A stretch of 64,000 nt of DNA from Plecoglossus altivelis (GCA_036571765.1 BROE01000015.1:4754977-4818976); one strand, 5' to 3'. Shown: positions 1 through 15,100, counted from the first letter of the stretch. The notes: a model not told the origin generated them from the sequence alone. Translations and numbers: made by a program.

Positions 1-1
1 T

Positions 2-102
2 GCCTACCTAAGCGGTATGTGCAGTGAGAAAAGGAAGTGCATTCTGGCTGAAGACAATGGGCTCAACCTTGCATTTACCATTGCCCATGAGATGGGTCAC
101 AA
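2..102 (+). CDS. adamts19: adamts19 exon a (partial): metalloprotease, first half of zinc site
   Basis: The open frame runs in from before base 1 and ends at donor CAA|gtgagt. It encodes residues 1-33 and two bases of codon 34, ending TIAHEMGH with zinc ligands H29 and H33 and catalytic E30. The intron follows phase 2 and splits the zinc motif itself. The true left exon boundary is outside the window. Confidence 0.95.
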
Positions 103-3100
103 GTGAGTCCAGTACCCTATGAGTATAATTTCAACAAAATAAATGGACAGCCAAACTTTCAGATGAAACAACAAAGTGCTGACACACAGAAATGCCCGAA
201 TGCTACTATCTACTACATAGTACCATAAGTAAATGTGGCTGGTTGTGCGGTTCAGCTAAAACAGTCGCTAAAACAATGTCCCAGCTTTTGTCAGTGCTAA
301 CAGTGTACACCATATCTGTAATAAGGATCAGAAGAGCCAGAAAGGCTGTGGGCTCCACAGTCTACAACACAGAGACTCACCATGCGAGTATTAGCTATCG
401 GCCCTAATACTAATGTTGCATCTGCTTTTATTAAAAACTTCCAAGGCTGAGTCATCATCTACTCAGTCTTAATAGGAAACTCCTGCAGGTTGCTTTGCAT
501 TCTGTTGTTTCGTTATAACAGCCCAAAAAAATTATGATCCCCAAAATTTAACTGTTTTGGTTTATAAATGGGTCTTCTGCACATTGTATCTAAATCAATT
601 TTGTTGTTAGGAATGTCTGTCTTTGTATCTGTTTGTTTGTCAGTTTGTGGGTCTGACAAATCTAAGTTAGTCATTTGAGAGAAATTTGGAAAAAAGCATC
701 TGAATTCACATCAGCCTTTGAATATATATAGTAATTGCTTCATTGTTTTTAACAGTGGCAATTGCATATTGTAGAACTCTATATGTTTCTGTTTGGACAG
801 GTTAGGTATGGGCTTTGAGGAGAGCTTAGTGGGTATTTTTAGTTTGGATATTGTGTTTATACTTTAAGAATAGTTGTTTAATGTTTTTTTGTGTACGTAT
901 ATGTAATGTTAGATATATACTACAGTGTACACGACAGCACACACAAAATTAGTTCATGGATCTGAAATGTTTGTCATTATATGGCACATAAAGTATTACA
1001 TTTATACAGTACAATTTATACAATGTCAAGATTCATTGTCTATGCTAAAACTTTTAAACATGAAGTATCTCCTTGTTTGCAAAGAAAATATTATTAATTA
1101 TTAATAACAAATTATTAATTCATCTTAAAGACAATCCGAACAGCGTATAAGAAGAAACATTATCTTATAATTCCCCCCCCTCCACACACACACACACACC
1201 ATTTTATCAACTAGAAATAAATAGATTAAGCTACCTTTATTATTAGTGCTATATACAGTAATATGATTTAAGGAAGAAAATTCAGTCATAAGATCTTTTA
1301 TCTTTTGTCATTATTGATTACGTTCCCTTGATACATAATATTTAGTTATATTCAAATGTGACATTTGTCTTAAATATGTTTAAAACTGTAATAATGTTGT
1401 ACAGTCTTTTTGCTCCTGATCTAATTTGTTCCAAACATAAACCTCAACAAAGGAAATTCAATGTGGCTTATATATATATATATATAAACAAACAAAAGAA
1501 AAAAAAATATTTTCTTACTTTTTTTATTTTTAATTTTTACATATAATACAGTCGAAGATCATAAACACTGTCCCTGGTTCACAGCCGGAGGCCAACGTTC
1601 TCGTCAAAGCCGTGAAAGACTGAAAAGTTACATTGTATGGGGATCGTAGAAATGCAGTTAGCTTGAATCATTTGGGTAAATGTGCACGATACATTTACGC
1701 AAGCCTTTTTCACATCTTCTTGGACACCAAAATGATTTCCCTCTTTAAGTAATATTTTTCCTTGTAATTATGTTAGCAAGAATGGGAAGTGCTGTGTCTG
1801 TATAAATGAGGGAAGCCAAGTGCATGTGCGTTGTGCACAAACTGCGCCCTTAAAATAGCGGCCACTGACTTTTAACCACCTTTTTTCTGGTCAGTGGCGG
1901 TATGGTTTTCTAAAACTGCAAAATAGCACCAGGGAACGTTTGCGCTGGAACAAGCCTCCTTTTTTCGCCGAACCACCCCCTGGAGCGCAAGTTCATTCCC
2001 TAATTTACCGATATGCGTCTGTGGACGTAAAAGTTTCCTGCGCATCGGTTGCAAAATAGGAATGATACATGTGTCTTTTTAGGTTTTTAGATCTTTTTCC
2101 TTTTGCACAGCAATCTGAACAAATGTATTGATGGCGCTCTTCCTATTCCTTGGGTCAGCTAAAGTAGCAGAGGTACTTTGAAACAAAGTAGCTAGCCTGT
2201 ATCAGAGGAGGGAGCAAATAAATAAGACTTAAAGATGTAAATGTGGTAACAATGACATTTCCCTCTTTATACCATCAAGTAAGAAAATATGAAAAGTGTA
2301 TCTGGGACATTTTTGTTAAGTAAATGTTGCATGAGTCTTTATGTTTTATAGCTTTGTGTAACTGTCAATTTGCAAAGAAATTAGGTTTCAGGTCATTTTC
2401 CAACTGCAACTAGTATAAAGTCAGGCTTAGTTTACTGTTGAGTCTATCATGGTAAATTCTAAATATTCAGGTACAGAGTCATTCCTTGTTCTATTGTAAG
2501 GACTGCTTTGGTTTACCTTCCCAGCAGGACATAATCCACCACTTGAGTACTCCTTACCTCACCTGCTGGATTATCTGGAATAAAATCTGTTGCAGATTGA
2601 TTCTAACTTTATGACCTCAACATGCAAATTATGAGAATAAATAACAATACACATGAATCACGTAGTTATTGTTATTGAACCCCAGTATTTTACATGTTTC
2701 CTTGTTTACATGCAAGGACTAACGTTGATATTTTCATGCCATAGAATTCCCTCTGTCCTGGTTGAATGACTTTGTTTTGATCATTGTAAAAACTACTCTG
2801 ATAATGTCTGTCTGTCTCTGTCTATCTGTCTTCAGTATGGGCGTTAGCCATGACAATGACCACCAGCCATGTGCAGATGGTCTTCACATCATGTCGGGTG
2901 AGTGGGTCAAAGGGCAAAATCTGGGTGACGTGTCCTGGTCCAGCTGTAGCCGTGGTGACATGGAGAAGTTCCTGAGGTAACAATCATTTTTGTGCTCTTC
3001 ACAATATATTACAATATTTGAAATCAAAACCCAAATTGTAGTGAAATGCACGTTTTTGTATTACTTGCCCACCCATTTTTTCTGCTTCTAGTTCCTTCAT

Positions 3101-6100
3101 ATAAGAAAGTTTATAAGGTTAGAGAACCCCTGCAAGAACAGATAGAAAAATAGATCTGAATTAACAAAATGTGTTGAGTAGAGAAGGAGAGTAGAGAATA
3201 CGCTTTTGAAACAGTATTCCTGTCTTCAATGATGGGAATAGATAACTTTACCCTGACCCATGTCCTGGTCATCTCTGTGGATAATGTATTTTCCAATTTG
3301 TTGTAGGTCCAAATCCAGCAGTTGTCTCCTTCAGACTGACCCTCTGAGCCTGAATTCAGTGATTCTGCCTTCCAAGCTCCCAGGGATGACCTACACTGCA
3401 GACGAACAGTGTCAGATCCTTTTTGGTCCCAGTGCATCACACTGCAAGAACATGCAGGTGAGGGTCCAAGACGGGGATGTAAAATAGAAGGTATCACAGA
3501 ATAATTTACAGATGATGCCACAATTTCTAGATTAAATAGGTTTTAGTTATGTAGTAAATCATATCACTTTGAGAACAAATCCCTCCCTCCTTGCCCTCTA
3601 GGGGACCATGTGTGGAATGTTCCAGATTTGACAAACAGTTGAGCAGTAATTCATTTGAATAGTCACATATTGTCGAATTCCCAAACAGTTGCTTGGAGTG
3701 GATCTCTACCATGAACCACAAACGTTTATCTAGAGAACTAAGCGTTCCTGATGTCACAAAAGGTGTGTTCCAGATAAGAGTTGTGGTGAACGTATCTCAG
3801 GGGGCTAAGCAATCTCATAAACACCCCATTCATTATGTTATTGTTATCAGACATCATAGCAACCACTGTGCTTTCTTAATAACACTACACTAATGCTATT
3901 GTGCATTGGGAAAAAAGAACCAGCTCATGGATGACACTAGTGTGATGTTTAGCTCAGGGCTATTTGTAATATAGCTGGTATCCATCCAAATTGTTTTGAC
4001 CAGTTCTTGTTTTTACGGAGAAATGCCTGTTAGGTGTTGTTTTTATTGAACTAAAGTGCAAGTGGAAAGAGTGGGTAAAAGGAACACAAAAGGTCAGCTT
4101 TTGTAGTTTGTCTCATAAACCCAGTTGTTTGGGGTTACGTATTCAGTATGTGCGGTGTGCCCATTGAAAGATGAGATGTGGGCTTAAACCTGGAAGTGGT
4201 TAGCGTTTCAGTACAAGTAACAGCTGGTAACTTGGGAACTCCTCTAACTTGCATCTGGCTTTCTGACCTAGAAAACTCCTACAACCACCCAGACGCCTCA
4301 CCGTTTATGTGTTTGTGAGAAATAACGAGTGCATGTTAGATTGACCGGTCACAAAGTAGTTTTGAACTCAAAAAGGTTTTGGCCTGACCTTCAACCTTTC
4401 AATAGGAATTAGCTTCACTCATCACTCAGCTGAGCTGGCCCTCTTTGTGCAGGCACAGATATAGACTATGGTCCTCAAAGGGATTTCTGTGATTAGTTTT
4501 TCATAGCAACCTTTTATGCCTCGTATACTTGTATAGCATTTCATTGCTTATATACATTCTATTTCTAATAATGTATTTGAGAACAATTTGTAAATCCCAA
4601 ATACAGTTTTTTCGGAGCTTTGGTGAAGTGGTGTGAAGTGTTCCTTATTGGTACTCTGTCTCTCTTCTCTCCTCTCTGTGTCCCAGTATGTTATGTGCTC
4701 TGGCCTATGGTGTCTCGTGAATGGAGAGAACGACTGTAAGACCAAGCTGGATCCCCCTATGGATGGTACAGCGTGTGACACGGGAAAAGTGGGTACAGAA
4801 TGCTGTGTATTTTTGTCTCATTTTCTTTGTTCATTTCCATAACCAGAAGGTATAATATATAGTTCTATTTTAAAGCATACCAACAGAACTTAATAAAGAT
4901 ACATTATAATGCACTGCAGATTTTACACTGGTACAGTTTTCCATGTTACCCAAGTCTTTAAACATAATACTTATACAATATGAAAACAGACAGAAACGGA
5001 AACTTTTTGAGCTATTACAAACAGCCTAATAAGAGACAACCCATAGGTACTGCAGCAGAGCACATGAGTGAAGGAGAGAAAAGAGAGAGAAGGAGGAAAG
5101 GATACCAGCTGTGGCCGCTCATAGTGAACCCCCTGGCCAGGCTTCAGATTCCCTCCCCTCTCTCTCTGTGTCCAGGCTGACAGAACTACATCCCTGCGTT
5201 CAAATATCAGATGTTGCAAAAGCCTGTCTGTACACCAACCATGACGCAATGTTGGGATTTGCTGGATGTCAGACAAAGGGTTTAAGGGGCTGTCGTACTT
5301 CTCTCAATAAAAAAGTGATTATATTGAGAAGTTTTAACTACACTTTTCTCACTAAACCAAGAAGGAATGGTGTTTTGATTTGATTGTTAATATTACAGTA
5401 CCAGTTATCAGATTGTAATAATGTTTAATTCGTTACACTATTGTACCATGCTCATGATGCAGTCATGTAATAAGATGTTGGTGGGACACACAAACCAATT
5501 ATCTGCTGTTTCCTACATTATCAATTACTGACATTGGTCAAAATGTATTAGATTGGTTTTCTATTCAATTGTCTACCTAGATGGTCACAAAAGTCTAGAA
5601 ATTTAGTCAAGTAAATAAGTCACTGCATACACACTGGTTGATCCACTTGTTATAACTGTAGGCCCAATTTGTCATACAGTGCTGCATACACAGTTCTGCA
5701 GTGTTGCCTGTATTTACATTCATATTTGCCTTGCATTTCTGTGGAATGCAGGGCTAAAAAATAGTTGAATTTTCTGTTTCACATTGATATAAATCAGACA
5801 AATAACCAATCAAGTAAGCTCAATTTGCGAGAACATCGTTCCTGTTGTATGCCCAGTGGTGGATTTAGGCATAGATTACATGGTTTGTTCGCCCAGGTAG
5901 CTATACAAACTAAAACTGCCACTGCACATGCCCATGACTTACTATATCCATGCCTCAAGAAAACAAAGTGTTTGGAATACACACATATGTTTTGACACAA
6001 AGGACTAAGGAACAGACCCACATCTTCAAGTTACAGATCATGTGTAGTGCTTATGATCCAACCAGTGATTAAGATGTTGCTTAGTTCATTAGTTAGTACT

Positions 6101-9100
6101 CAGATATTTATGGTATTGTTGATTTAGCAGCTGGTGATTGTAATGTCAGTTGACTTGGTGTTTCATTGGAGTTTATGTGCATGTTTTCAACATGTCAGTA
6201 GAGGTTTGCATCAAGGCAAGGCAGTAAACACATTTATTCATGGATCAAAATTTATTGATCTCTAAAGTATCCACTTCATTCTGTATTTTTGTTAGCTAGA
6301 CAGCATTTAATCCATAAAGAAGTCCATTTGAAAGAAGCTGATTAAATGTTATGCCAGCAGGCTGGACTGCTCACCTGGCCATAATGGCATTAGAAAAGCA
6401 ATATTTCTAAATGACTGAATACGCCCCAAAAACATATTTGTGAATTGCAAATTGAAATGTAGTCCAGCAAGTAAGTCATCATTTGATGATGCCTAAAGCA
6501 CCCATCCATCGTCAACCGCTTATCCGGAGTCAGGTTGCGGGGGGAGCAGCTCCAGCAACTTATCCTGAGCCACGTTAACCAGCTCTGATTGGGGGACCCT
6601 GACGTATTCCCAGGCCACTGTGGAGATGTAATATTCCCACCTAGTCCTGGGTCTTGCTCAAGGCCTCCTTTCAGCCAGATGTGCCTGGAAAACCTCCCAA
6701 GGGAGTCATCTTTACTAGGCACCAAAACCTCAACTGGATCCTTTCGATGCAAAGAGGTAGCAGCTCTTCTACAAACTCCTCATGGATGACTGAGCTCCAC
6801 ACCCTATCTCTAAGGGATCTAGATGCCAGCCACCCTCCAGAGGAAACCCATTTCAGATGCTTGTACTTGCAACCTAATTCTTTCGGTCATGACTCAACCC
6901 TTAACCTAGGGGGAAGTTGTGGCCTGATGGTTAGGGAGTCAGGCTTGTAACCTGAAAGTTGCTGGTTCAATTCTCGCACTAGCAGGAATTGAAGGTGGGA
7001 ATTGTGAACAAACAGCACTCTTTCTGCCTTCAATACCATGACTGAGGTGCCCCTGAGCAAGGCACCAAACCCCCAATTGCTTCCTGGGTGCTGGAACAAT
7101 AGCTGCCCACTGCTCCAGGTGTATGTTCACTGTCTGTGCATGTGGTTGTTCACTACTCACTGGCATGGGTTAAATGCAGAAGGTTAATTTCAAGTATGGG
7201 TCACCATACTTGACAATACTTCACTTAAGACCATAGGTGAGGGTCAAAACAAAAATCAACCAGTACCTTTCAGCTCTACTGTCTTCCATCAACAATGCTG
7301 TAATAGAGCAAATGGAATACCACCCTCACCACCCTGATTCTTTGGCCGACCTCCCAGTCCATTGACCTCTCACTCGTGAACAAGGGCCTAAGGCACAAGC
7401 ACTCCTTTACTTGGGGTAAGAACTATCAGTTTCCTGCTGAAAACCATTTCCTCAGATGTAGAGGTGCTGATCCTCTTCCCAGCGGCTTCACACTTGTCTG
7501 TGCCAGTCTAGTGATTGCTGGAGGTCATGAGTCAATGATGACAGTTAAGACCACATCTTCCCCAAAAAGCTGCAATGAATTCCCCAGCCCACCGAACCGC
7601 AACACTTCCCCACTCCAACTACACCTCGATATCCTGTCCATCAATATCACTAGTGCTTAAGTGTAGCACTGGCTAGGGTCAACCCCCACACAGAACAAAC
7701 TCGACTTCATGCCCAGATGAAGTATGCCCAGATGGGCATACTTGCCCAGATGTATGCCCAGTATGCCCTTCCAGAATCTTTGCAAGTGATAATCGAATCT
7801 GACGTTCCAAGGCCAGAACAAAACACATGTTGTTCCTCTTCAATCCGAGGTTTGACAATGGACCAAACCCTCCTCTCCAGCATCTTATAGTAAACTTTAC
7901 CAGAGAGGCTGGGAAGTTTGATACCCTTGTACCTAGCCAACACTCTCTTGTCCCCCTTTATAAAAAGGGGAATCACCACCTTGTTCTGCAACTACCTTGG
8001 TGCTGTTACAGACCTCCATGAGATGTTGATGTTCTTTGTCATACACGACACCCCCTCCACTTCCAAAACTTTCCGGATTTCCGGATTTCATCAATCTTCA
8101 GGGCTTCGCCACTGTGGAATTTTTTGTCTACCTTCCCCAAGGAAATTGAATCTGATCCCATATCAACCTATAGCTGTGCTTCTATCATGTGTCCAAAACA
8201 AGTGGCCTCAAGTTCGACATCGCCAGTGCAAATTCCATCATCGACTTTCGGCCTAAGATCTCATGGTAGGGTTGGCCAGTAAAGGCTGCCTTTGGGGATG
8301 AGGAATGTCACCTTGCGTCTAGTCTACACTGCAACAATTGTAGATAATAACCATCCAGCTACACTGAAATAAAGTTTGCACGTACGATTTGGCCATTTTT
8401 TAGCCAGCATTTTATCCTAAAAGAAAGCTTGCTCACCTGGTTATGTTGGGATTCACCATCATTCACACAGTCTGCTTGTTTGATTGAGTTTGTCAAAAAA
8501 GGCAATGCAGGTTTATCAAGTAATTTACTGCATTTCAACTGAGATCAGTTGTTGAGTTCAGGTAAATGTTGTGTAGTTGTGTTTGATTAAACTCTGGTGT
8601 TTATGTTTGTGCTGTTCTGCAGTGGTGTCGTGCAGGGGACTGTGTAAGCCAGGGGCCACCGACGGAACCCATAATGGGAGAGTGGAGCCCCTGGGGCTCC
8701 TGGGGAGCCTGCAGTCGAACCTGCAGCACCGGAGTCAGTGGCAGGCAACGCAAGTGTGAGAGCCAAAGGTACTTTTGAGTGGAATGCATACGAATATTTA
8801 CTGCATATTTTATATATTTTTACTGGTAAGAACAGTTGGTTTCCTTACTAATGTATCTGTCATCTATGTAAAATATAATCAAGTCTTAGAACAGGGAAAT
8901 ACAAAGGGTCCAGGGTAGGGTTTATCACTCCAGAGTGCCAGCTAACACACTGGTGTACAGTACAGTCAAAAGTTATTGACTGTCATAAAATGGTTTAATG
9001 TACCTCTCTTCCTCCCACTCATAGCTGGCAATACCCACTCAGTGGCTAACTTTGCTTGTTCGATGCAAATGCATTTGTGGTGGCATGGGAAATCTCAAAT

Positions 9101-12100
9101 GCCCTGAGAGCTGCTTTTTCAACAGCTGCATTACACAAGAGCCAGAGCATGGTCACATCCCAAGTCACGTGATAATGTTTTACTTGATGATGTATTCTTA
9201 ACATTTTGCAAAGTCTGTAGTTGTGTTTTACATACAGTATAATACTGTCTCCTTTAGGTTGAGCTTGAAGAGCCGGGTCTGCGTTGGCCTCAAGATGCAG
9301 TATAGGCTATGTGAGAACATGCCCTGCCCATCCGGCATTCCCAGCTTCAGAGACCAGCAGTGCCAGACTTTCAACCGCCCCTCCCTCCACTGGCACTCAG
9401 TCATGGATGATGGTGGGTACTCTGAACACCACTGAAATAGGCCCTCGCAAAACCTTCATGAGTTTTTGTAGTTAATTAACCTTCCCCACACCATTGGAAT
9501 ACACCATTGTAACTCAAGAACATTGGATCTATCTACATATCTGTGTGTGTTTGCATGTGTGTGATGTAGGAGTTTAATATTAGTCCAAACAACCAAAACA
9601 ATTCCCTTATGTTTAAAGGAAAAGGGTTGAACTGAACAGTATGTTAACATTAACCAGATCATGTCAATGCCAATTGAATGGCAGTTATATGAGTCTGTAG
9701 GTTAAATTAGAGCGAGAATGGTCAAAGTTAAATCAAATAGATATTTAATAACATTGCAAATGAATGAAATAAATTACAAGGCAAACATGTTACTAAATGA
9801 AAGAGGGAGAGAGAAAGAGTGAGGTAAGCAAGGAGAAGGAGAAGTCAGAGCTGAGTAGAATCCTTCAGGATATCTATAATCCAAAGGACAATGCTTCACA
9901 ATTCCCTTTATACCAACTTTTATCTGTAGAACAGCCAATGAGACACATCTCGACTCTTACTTATCAGCATATTATTAGCAATGCGATAGAAAATTGCACA
10001 ATGAGGTGAGACTCATCAAGTAGAGACTTCGTCCACCAACGCCAGGCACCAGCCAGCAATAAGGGAACCTGGGTTCATTGCCGTATGACAAAGCAGTCTC
10101 TCTTAAGTGGCTGAGCTTTAAATGACATCACCGCATAGACTGTCTGCCTGCTATAGTACAAAGCTCCTTTTATTAAGCCTGGGGTCCTTTAACTACTTAT
10201 CTATCTCTCTCCCTTTTTGAGCTGGATTTGTCAGCTTACTTTCTTGTCATTGCTTTATTTCTTTCTCTCTCACTCTCTGTCTAGTTGTCCATTCTATGTC
10301 TACCTCTCACAACATGGCAGTATGCCTATATTCCAAATTACTGAACCTTTACCAGTTACATGATTCTCTCTCTCTTTATACATTTTACTTTCTTAAAAAG
10401 TAAAGAAGGTGAATTTGTCTTGGAGACATGCAAATACTAGAAAATGATTGACAAATATGTGTATCCTTTGAGCTGTCTTGTTTGTGATCTTACAATCAAA
10501 AACATCTTTCTAAATCAAAATCAGTTACTCAAACTGGCTCCAATCCATATTCTTCCATATTTTCGACAGAAGTAGCAGTAAGAAAAAGCTGTCTTTGCAC
10601 TGTAAGAGAATTCCATTGTTAGCCATAATTGTTTACATACATTGATTAATATTCTTGTCTGAATGTGAACCATTTATCACATGACTTTTTCCCTCTGAGA
10701 AGAATTGCAGGAGTTGGATTTCACACATTAGCATATACGCACTCCTATAAGAAAACTGCACAGTGGGTTACCTGGTCAGGTCTTGGGCTTTGAGTAGTCG
10801 ACAATGTAAGGGTGTCAGATAACTGATCGATATCAGTGAGAAATTGAGTGGGGTGAAGTTGTCGGAGCAAAGCTTGGTTCTCAGAAGTGTATACCTTTTG
10901 ACCTGTCTGGCAAGAACAAACACCCATGAATAGTTGATGTTGTAAGATATGTCTATAAGTTTTATGTTTGCTTTAATGTACAGCCAGAGTACTGATATGT
11001 TATTTCACTATAGTTTTTATTGTTTTGTTCACATGACATAAGCTAGCGACCGTAATCGAGATTACATGGTTACACTATAATTAAGCAATTGAGATGTTAT
11101 TTTTGCACTATAATATTTCATATTTTTGTGTACCTATCAGTTGAGATGTGGTTACTTTATGATGGGACAAGTAAATACAGTCAGTTTCTTCTTTTACACT
11201 GACCACCAAAATACTGTAGAATATGCACTTATGATCCTTGATCTTCTGCTGTACTTTCTACATCTAGTATTTGTAAGTATTTGTCATTTGGAAGAAAAAA
11301 AAGTGTTTGCTTGATGAGTAAATGAAAATGAAAGTAATTTTTGATTTGCAGCTAAATATGACTACTGGTAGACTTGAGAAACTTCTATAAAAGGTTTCAG
11401 CTTTTGTAGCTAAAAAAAGCATCAGCCGGTATGCATGCATTGTCTATGTAACATATATATTACTACAATTAGGTCCACAATTCTTGTCATTTTGTATCTG
11501 CCAAGGCAGAGAATAAGGTTTACAATGTATACCACATTCCTCACAGTGATAAACAGAAAGTCACCTTGTTTAGAATGAACGTAAAGAGTTGTGTGATGGA
11601 TAATTGTTTCTCTCTCTCTTCTAGCTCACTAGATCTTTTTCTCTGACTCATGTTTTTTTCTATTCAGAGAGGCCATGCACACTGTTCTGCTCCTCCTCTG
11701 GGAAGGAACAACCCCACCTCCTGGCTGAAAAGGTCTTTGATGGGACTTCCTGTGGTCCGCAGGAAGCAGGTCTCTGTGCCAACGGGACCTGTCAGGTACA
11801 GTATGAGTTGTTTGACTTGTTGCTGATGATGTGATATAGCATGAGCCATGCATTCAGATTATCTGAGACAGGGTAACAGATTGCCCCTCTCACCCTAACA
11901 AATAACTCATAAAATGTGTCCAATGGGCTATTCATGGGGACAAGCCAAAGTGCCATGTCTCCAACAGTTCAATATAAATCACAGACACTTTAATTTTGAT
12001 GTACCCCCATGGCCACCCTCCATTATCTTAACAACACTCTGAGGAGTAGGTGAACGTGACTGAAACAAACACTGTCTCCACAAGACCAAGATTTAGCATC

Positions 12101-15100
12101 CCTTGGTGTGCATTTGTGCCGTGTCAGCAAAGTAGAAGAAAAAAACGAAGCATTTCTACATTTAAGGAAATGTAGAGCGAGAGAACAGAGAGGGGTGGGG
12201 TATAAGAAGAAAGACAGGAAACAGGGATGGTGATGTAGGGAGAAAAGGGAGAGGTGGGAGGTTTTAATTATTTTGGTCAAGGGACAGAAAGCAAGACCTT
12301 TCTGGGAAGAGCTAGTGTCTGTCCTCTCCACTATCTTCAAAAGCAGTCTGCAGTCCAAGCCAAGACTGACGCATCATCCTGTCTGACATGTAGGCTTCCT
12401 AGATGTGTGTGAAACACTGGACCATTAAATACGAAATACAGAGCAGCCCAGTTACACAGCTCTGCTCATCAATGCTGATTGACATCTATCAAAGTCAATG
12501 GCAGATGAATGGCACTCGTTTGATTTAGTACGTCATAACATCTTTCTTAGTTTTTTAGTTCGTCATGATATCTGAAGGTATTGTTTAATATACTCAAGAC
12601 AAGTGTATAAAATTGCAGTTCTGTGCAATTTAAAATGAAAAAGTATTTAAATATGTTATTAACTTTCTTGACCTATAGAAAGCATCTTATTATTGACCAC
12701 CAAATAGATTGACATTTAAACTTGAATGATGTAATTGTGTGTGTGTTTGTTTTGTGTATCTTGTCTTAGAAAGTGGGCTGTGATGGGATCCTTGGCTCCA
12801 TGGCTAGAGAAGATCACTGTGGAGTTTGTAATGGCAACGAAAAGTCCTGTAAGGTTATCAAAGGCAATTTCAACCAGACAGGAGGGGCAGGTAGGATTAC
12901 TAGCCACTAAATGTCAGAATGCAGGGAGATCAACAAAGTCAGTTGGAAGATTTCTGGGTTTATAGTGTCTGTTTTACCTTCTTTATCCAAACTCTCCAGC
13001 ACTCCAGTAGATTAGTGATCCATATTCTTTAAGGTCAACCTGTTGACAGAGATGTGTATTATGCCATTTTATAAATGTATCTCCCCAACATACACACGCA
13101 TACACACTCATACACCCCACGCATTCTGGATCACAGCCAGTGAATCCTTTGTGTGGGGTCTCTTTAATAACCTATGGTCTCTGTCAGTCAAACATTCCAC
13201 ACTGACAGTCATGTAACACTGTTTAAAAACGGTGTATTTTGTGTTTATAGTCAAGATGGTTCCTCACTGCTTCCAAGCCAAACCTTTACATAAACTTTTG
13301 TTTTTTACCTCTGTGTTATCATACTTGGCACATTGTACATGTAGTTTGGAAATTGCAACTTGGTGGGTGATTTACTGTCCCTTTCAGTACATCTTAAAAT
13401 ATTGTTTTGTTTGTATAATTAATATGACAAATGAACAAGCAAAATTAGATGAAACACATCTTGAGACATTTGGATGCATCATCCTTTCACTATTTATACC
13501 ATCCCACTGTAAGTTCTGTTCATGGTTTTCACTATGCACCAAGTGGAATTCCTCTGCATTTGTATCTATCACCCTCTCTTTCTATATATATATTGCTTTC
13601 CTTTGGGTCTCTTTAGGCTATGTGGAAGCAGTGGTTATCCCTAAAGGGGCCAGGAGAATAAGAGTGGTGGAGCAAATCCCGGCTCAGAGTTATCTGGGTA
13701 AGATACAGATACTCTCCTTCATTGCATCATTGTGGGTTTCTCCTGTCAGTTCACTCCATTGCAAATGGCGATCATCATCGCAACCTTCTGACATATAACT
13801 ATCATACCACCTCCCATTCACCTCCTTTCTTGTTGCCTACCTGATAGTTATCAGCTCCTGTGTGCTCATATGAAGCCAACCTTGGTTGCTCTGTGACAGT
13901 TAAACAAGTACTATTGTCTACTCTCAGAAAAATCCTTAGTAGAACCTTGAAATCACTACCAGGAGAGACGACAAACAGAGGTCTCACCATTAAACCAGAT
14001 CTCCTCTGATTCCTTCAAAAACCCAGCTTTCTCCAAGGCGGCTCTCTGAAACTACAACTCTGACTGTACGCCCCACCCCCACAGCCCACTCACAGAGCTC
14101 CTTATTCACATGGCACTCCCCCAGATCTCTCATTTGGCCATGTGGTTAGAACCTGCACTGTATCCATCTGTCTAATATCTGTCAGCTGATCCTCCCCAGC
14201 TATCAAGGAGAATAGGCATGGGGGCATGCCTGCCTGTGTCTCGGCTTTCATGTTACCTGGATTAAGAAACACGGACCGGCTCACTTCAATCGAGTCCCCC
14301 AAGGGCCAGGGGCACCAAGGCCACGGTTGATCCCCTTACTCCCTCCGACCGCCTCTGCCCAAGTCCTCTCCCCCTGTTTCTAAGACCTCCTGCCCCTCCT
14401 ATGATGCAGATCTGCTGAAGGGAGGCCAGATGAGTTCAAACGTACGCAGGACGGCAGAGTGATACGATTAGATAGAGGTTACTGCAGAGCTCAGTGAGGG
14501 GAAAACTTTTGGAGCTTTGTATCACGTGTAGGGGTGTTTTTCATGCCATGCCTTGTCTGTTTGTCTTGTTGGTCAATTTTAATGAGCAACATTCAACCTG
14601 GAAATCCCTGCTAAATAGGAGGTAAATGTGAAATTAGTATCAGTGTGCCAATTTTGTCTTTGTTTTTAGCTGATTGTTTAAATATTGTCTATATGTATGG
14701 GTATTAATAACCATCAATTATAAAGTATTTAACAATTACAATAACATTTCCTAGACATTTTAAGTCTGGACTTTTTTCATCACATCAACAACATAATTCC
14801 AAAGAGTAGTAAACATTATCAGGAGGTTTTTAATCTCACCCTTTCCCATGTTTACATTTCGCAGCTCTCAAAGACACGAGCAAGCATTCCATCAACAGTG
14901 ACTGGAAGATAGACCACCCAGGTTCTTTTAACATGGCAGGCACAATGGTCCACTATGTTAGGAGGGGACTCTGGGAGAAAATATCTGCCAAGGGTCCTAC
15001 CACATCTCCTCTACATCTTATGGTGAATTTTATTTCATACCTATGTCCCATAGCTTTGTTAGCCAGCAATATGGTATTGCAATGTGCTTTTACCACAATT

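Larger units (their letters stand above)
103..2835 (+). other. adamts19 intron, 2.7 kb
   Basis: Intron between the two halves of the zinc site. It contains a C-run plus (CA)n at 1173-1199, a (TA)n run at 1469-1486 and a GC-rich hairpin-bearing stretch at about 1795-2080, listed separately. Nothing else recognisable; short ORFs here have no family features. Confidence 0.85.
4789..8622 (+). other. adamts19 intron, 3.8 kb, carrying a Rex3 LINE with nested SINE
   Basis: The largest adamts19 intron in the window. About 1.6 kb of it (6501-8128) is a reverse-oriented Rex3 LINE copy split by a SINE. The rest (4789-6500 and 8129-8622) shows nothing recognisable. Confidence 0.85.

Noticed and set aside
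3111..3521. 136-residue minus-strand ORF
   Set aside because: Shadow of adamts19 exon c on the opposite strand; no family features.
6918..6990. tRNA gene
   Set aside because: A- and B-box-like motifs are present, but they form the head of a SINE that recurs at 42221-42560 with the same non-tRNA body.
7707..7991. 94-residue minus-strand ORF that looks like a reverse transcriptase gene
   Set aside because: It is a fragment of the inactive Rex3 LINE, not a host gene.
10745..10927. 60-residue minus-strand ORF in an adamts19 intron
   Set aside because: Unrecognised, short and without any supporting signal.
13232..13798. 188-residue + strand ORF
   Set aside because: It is read-through of intron sequence in frame with the small spacer exon (13617-13697). 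Only those 27 codons are real; splice sites bound them exactly.
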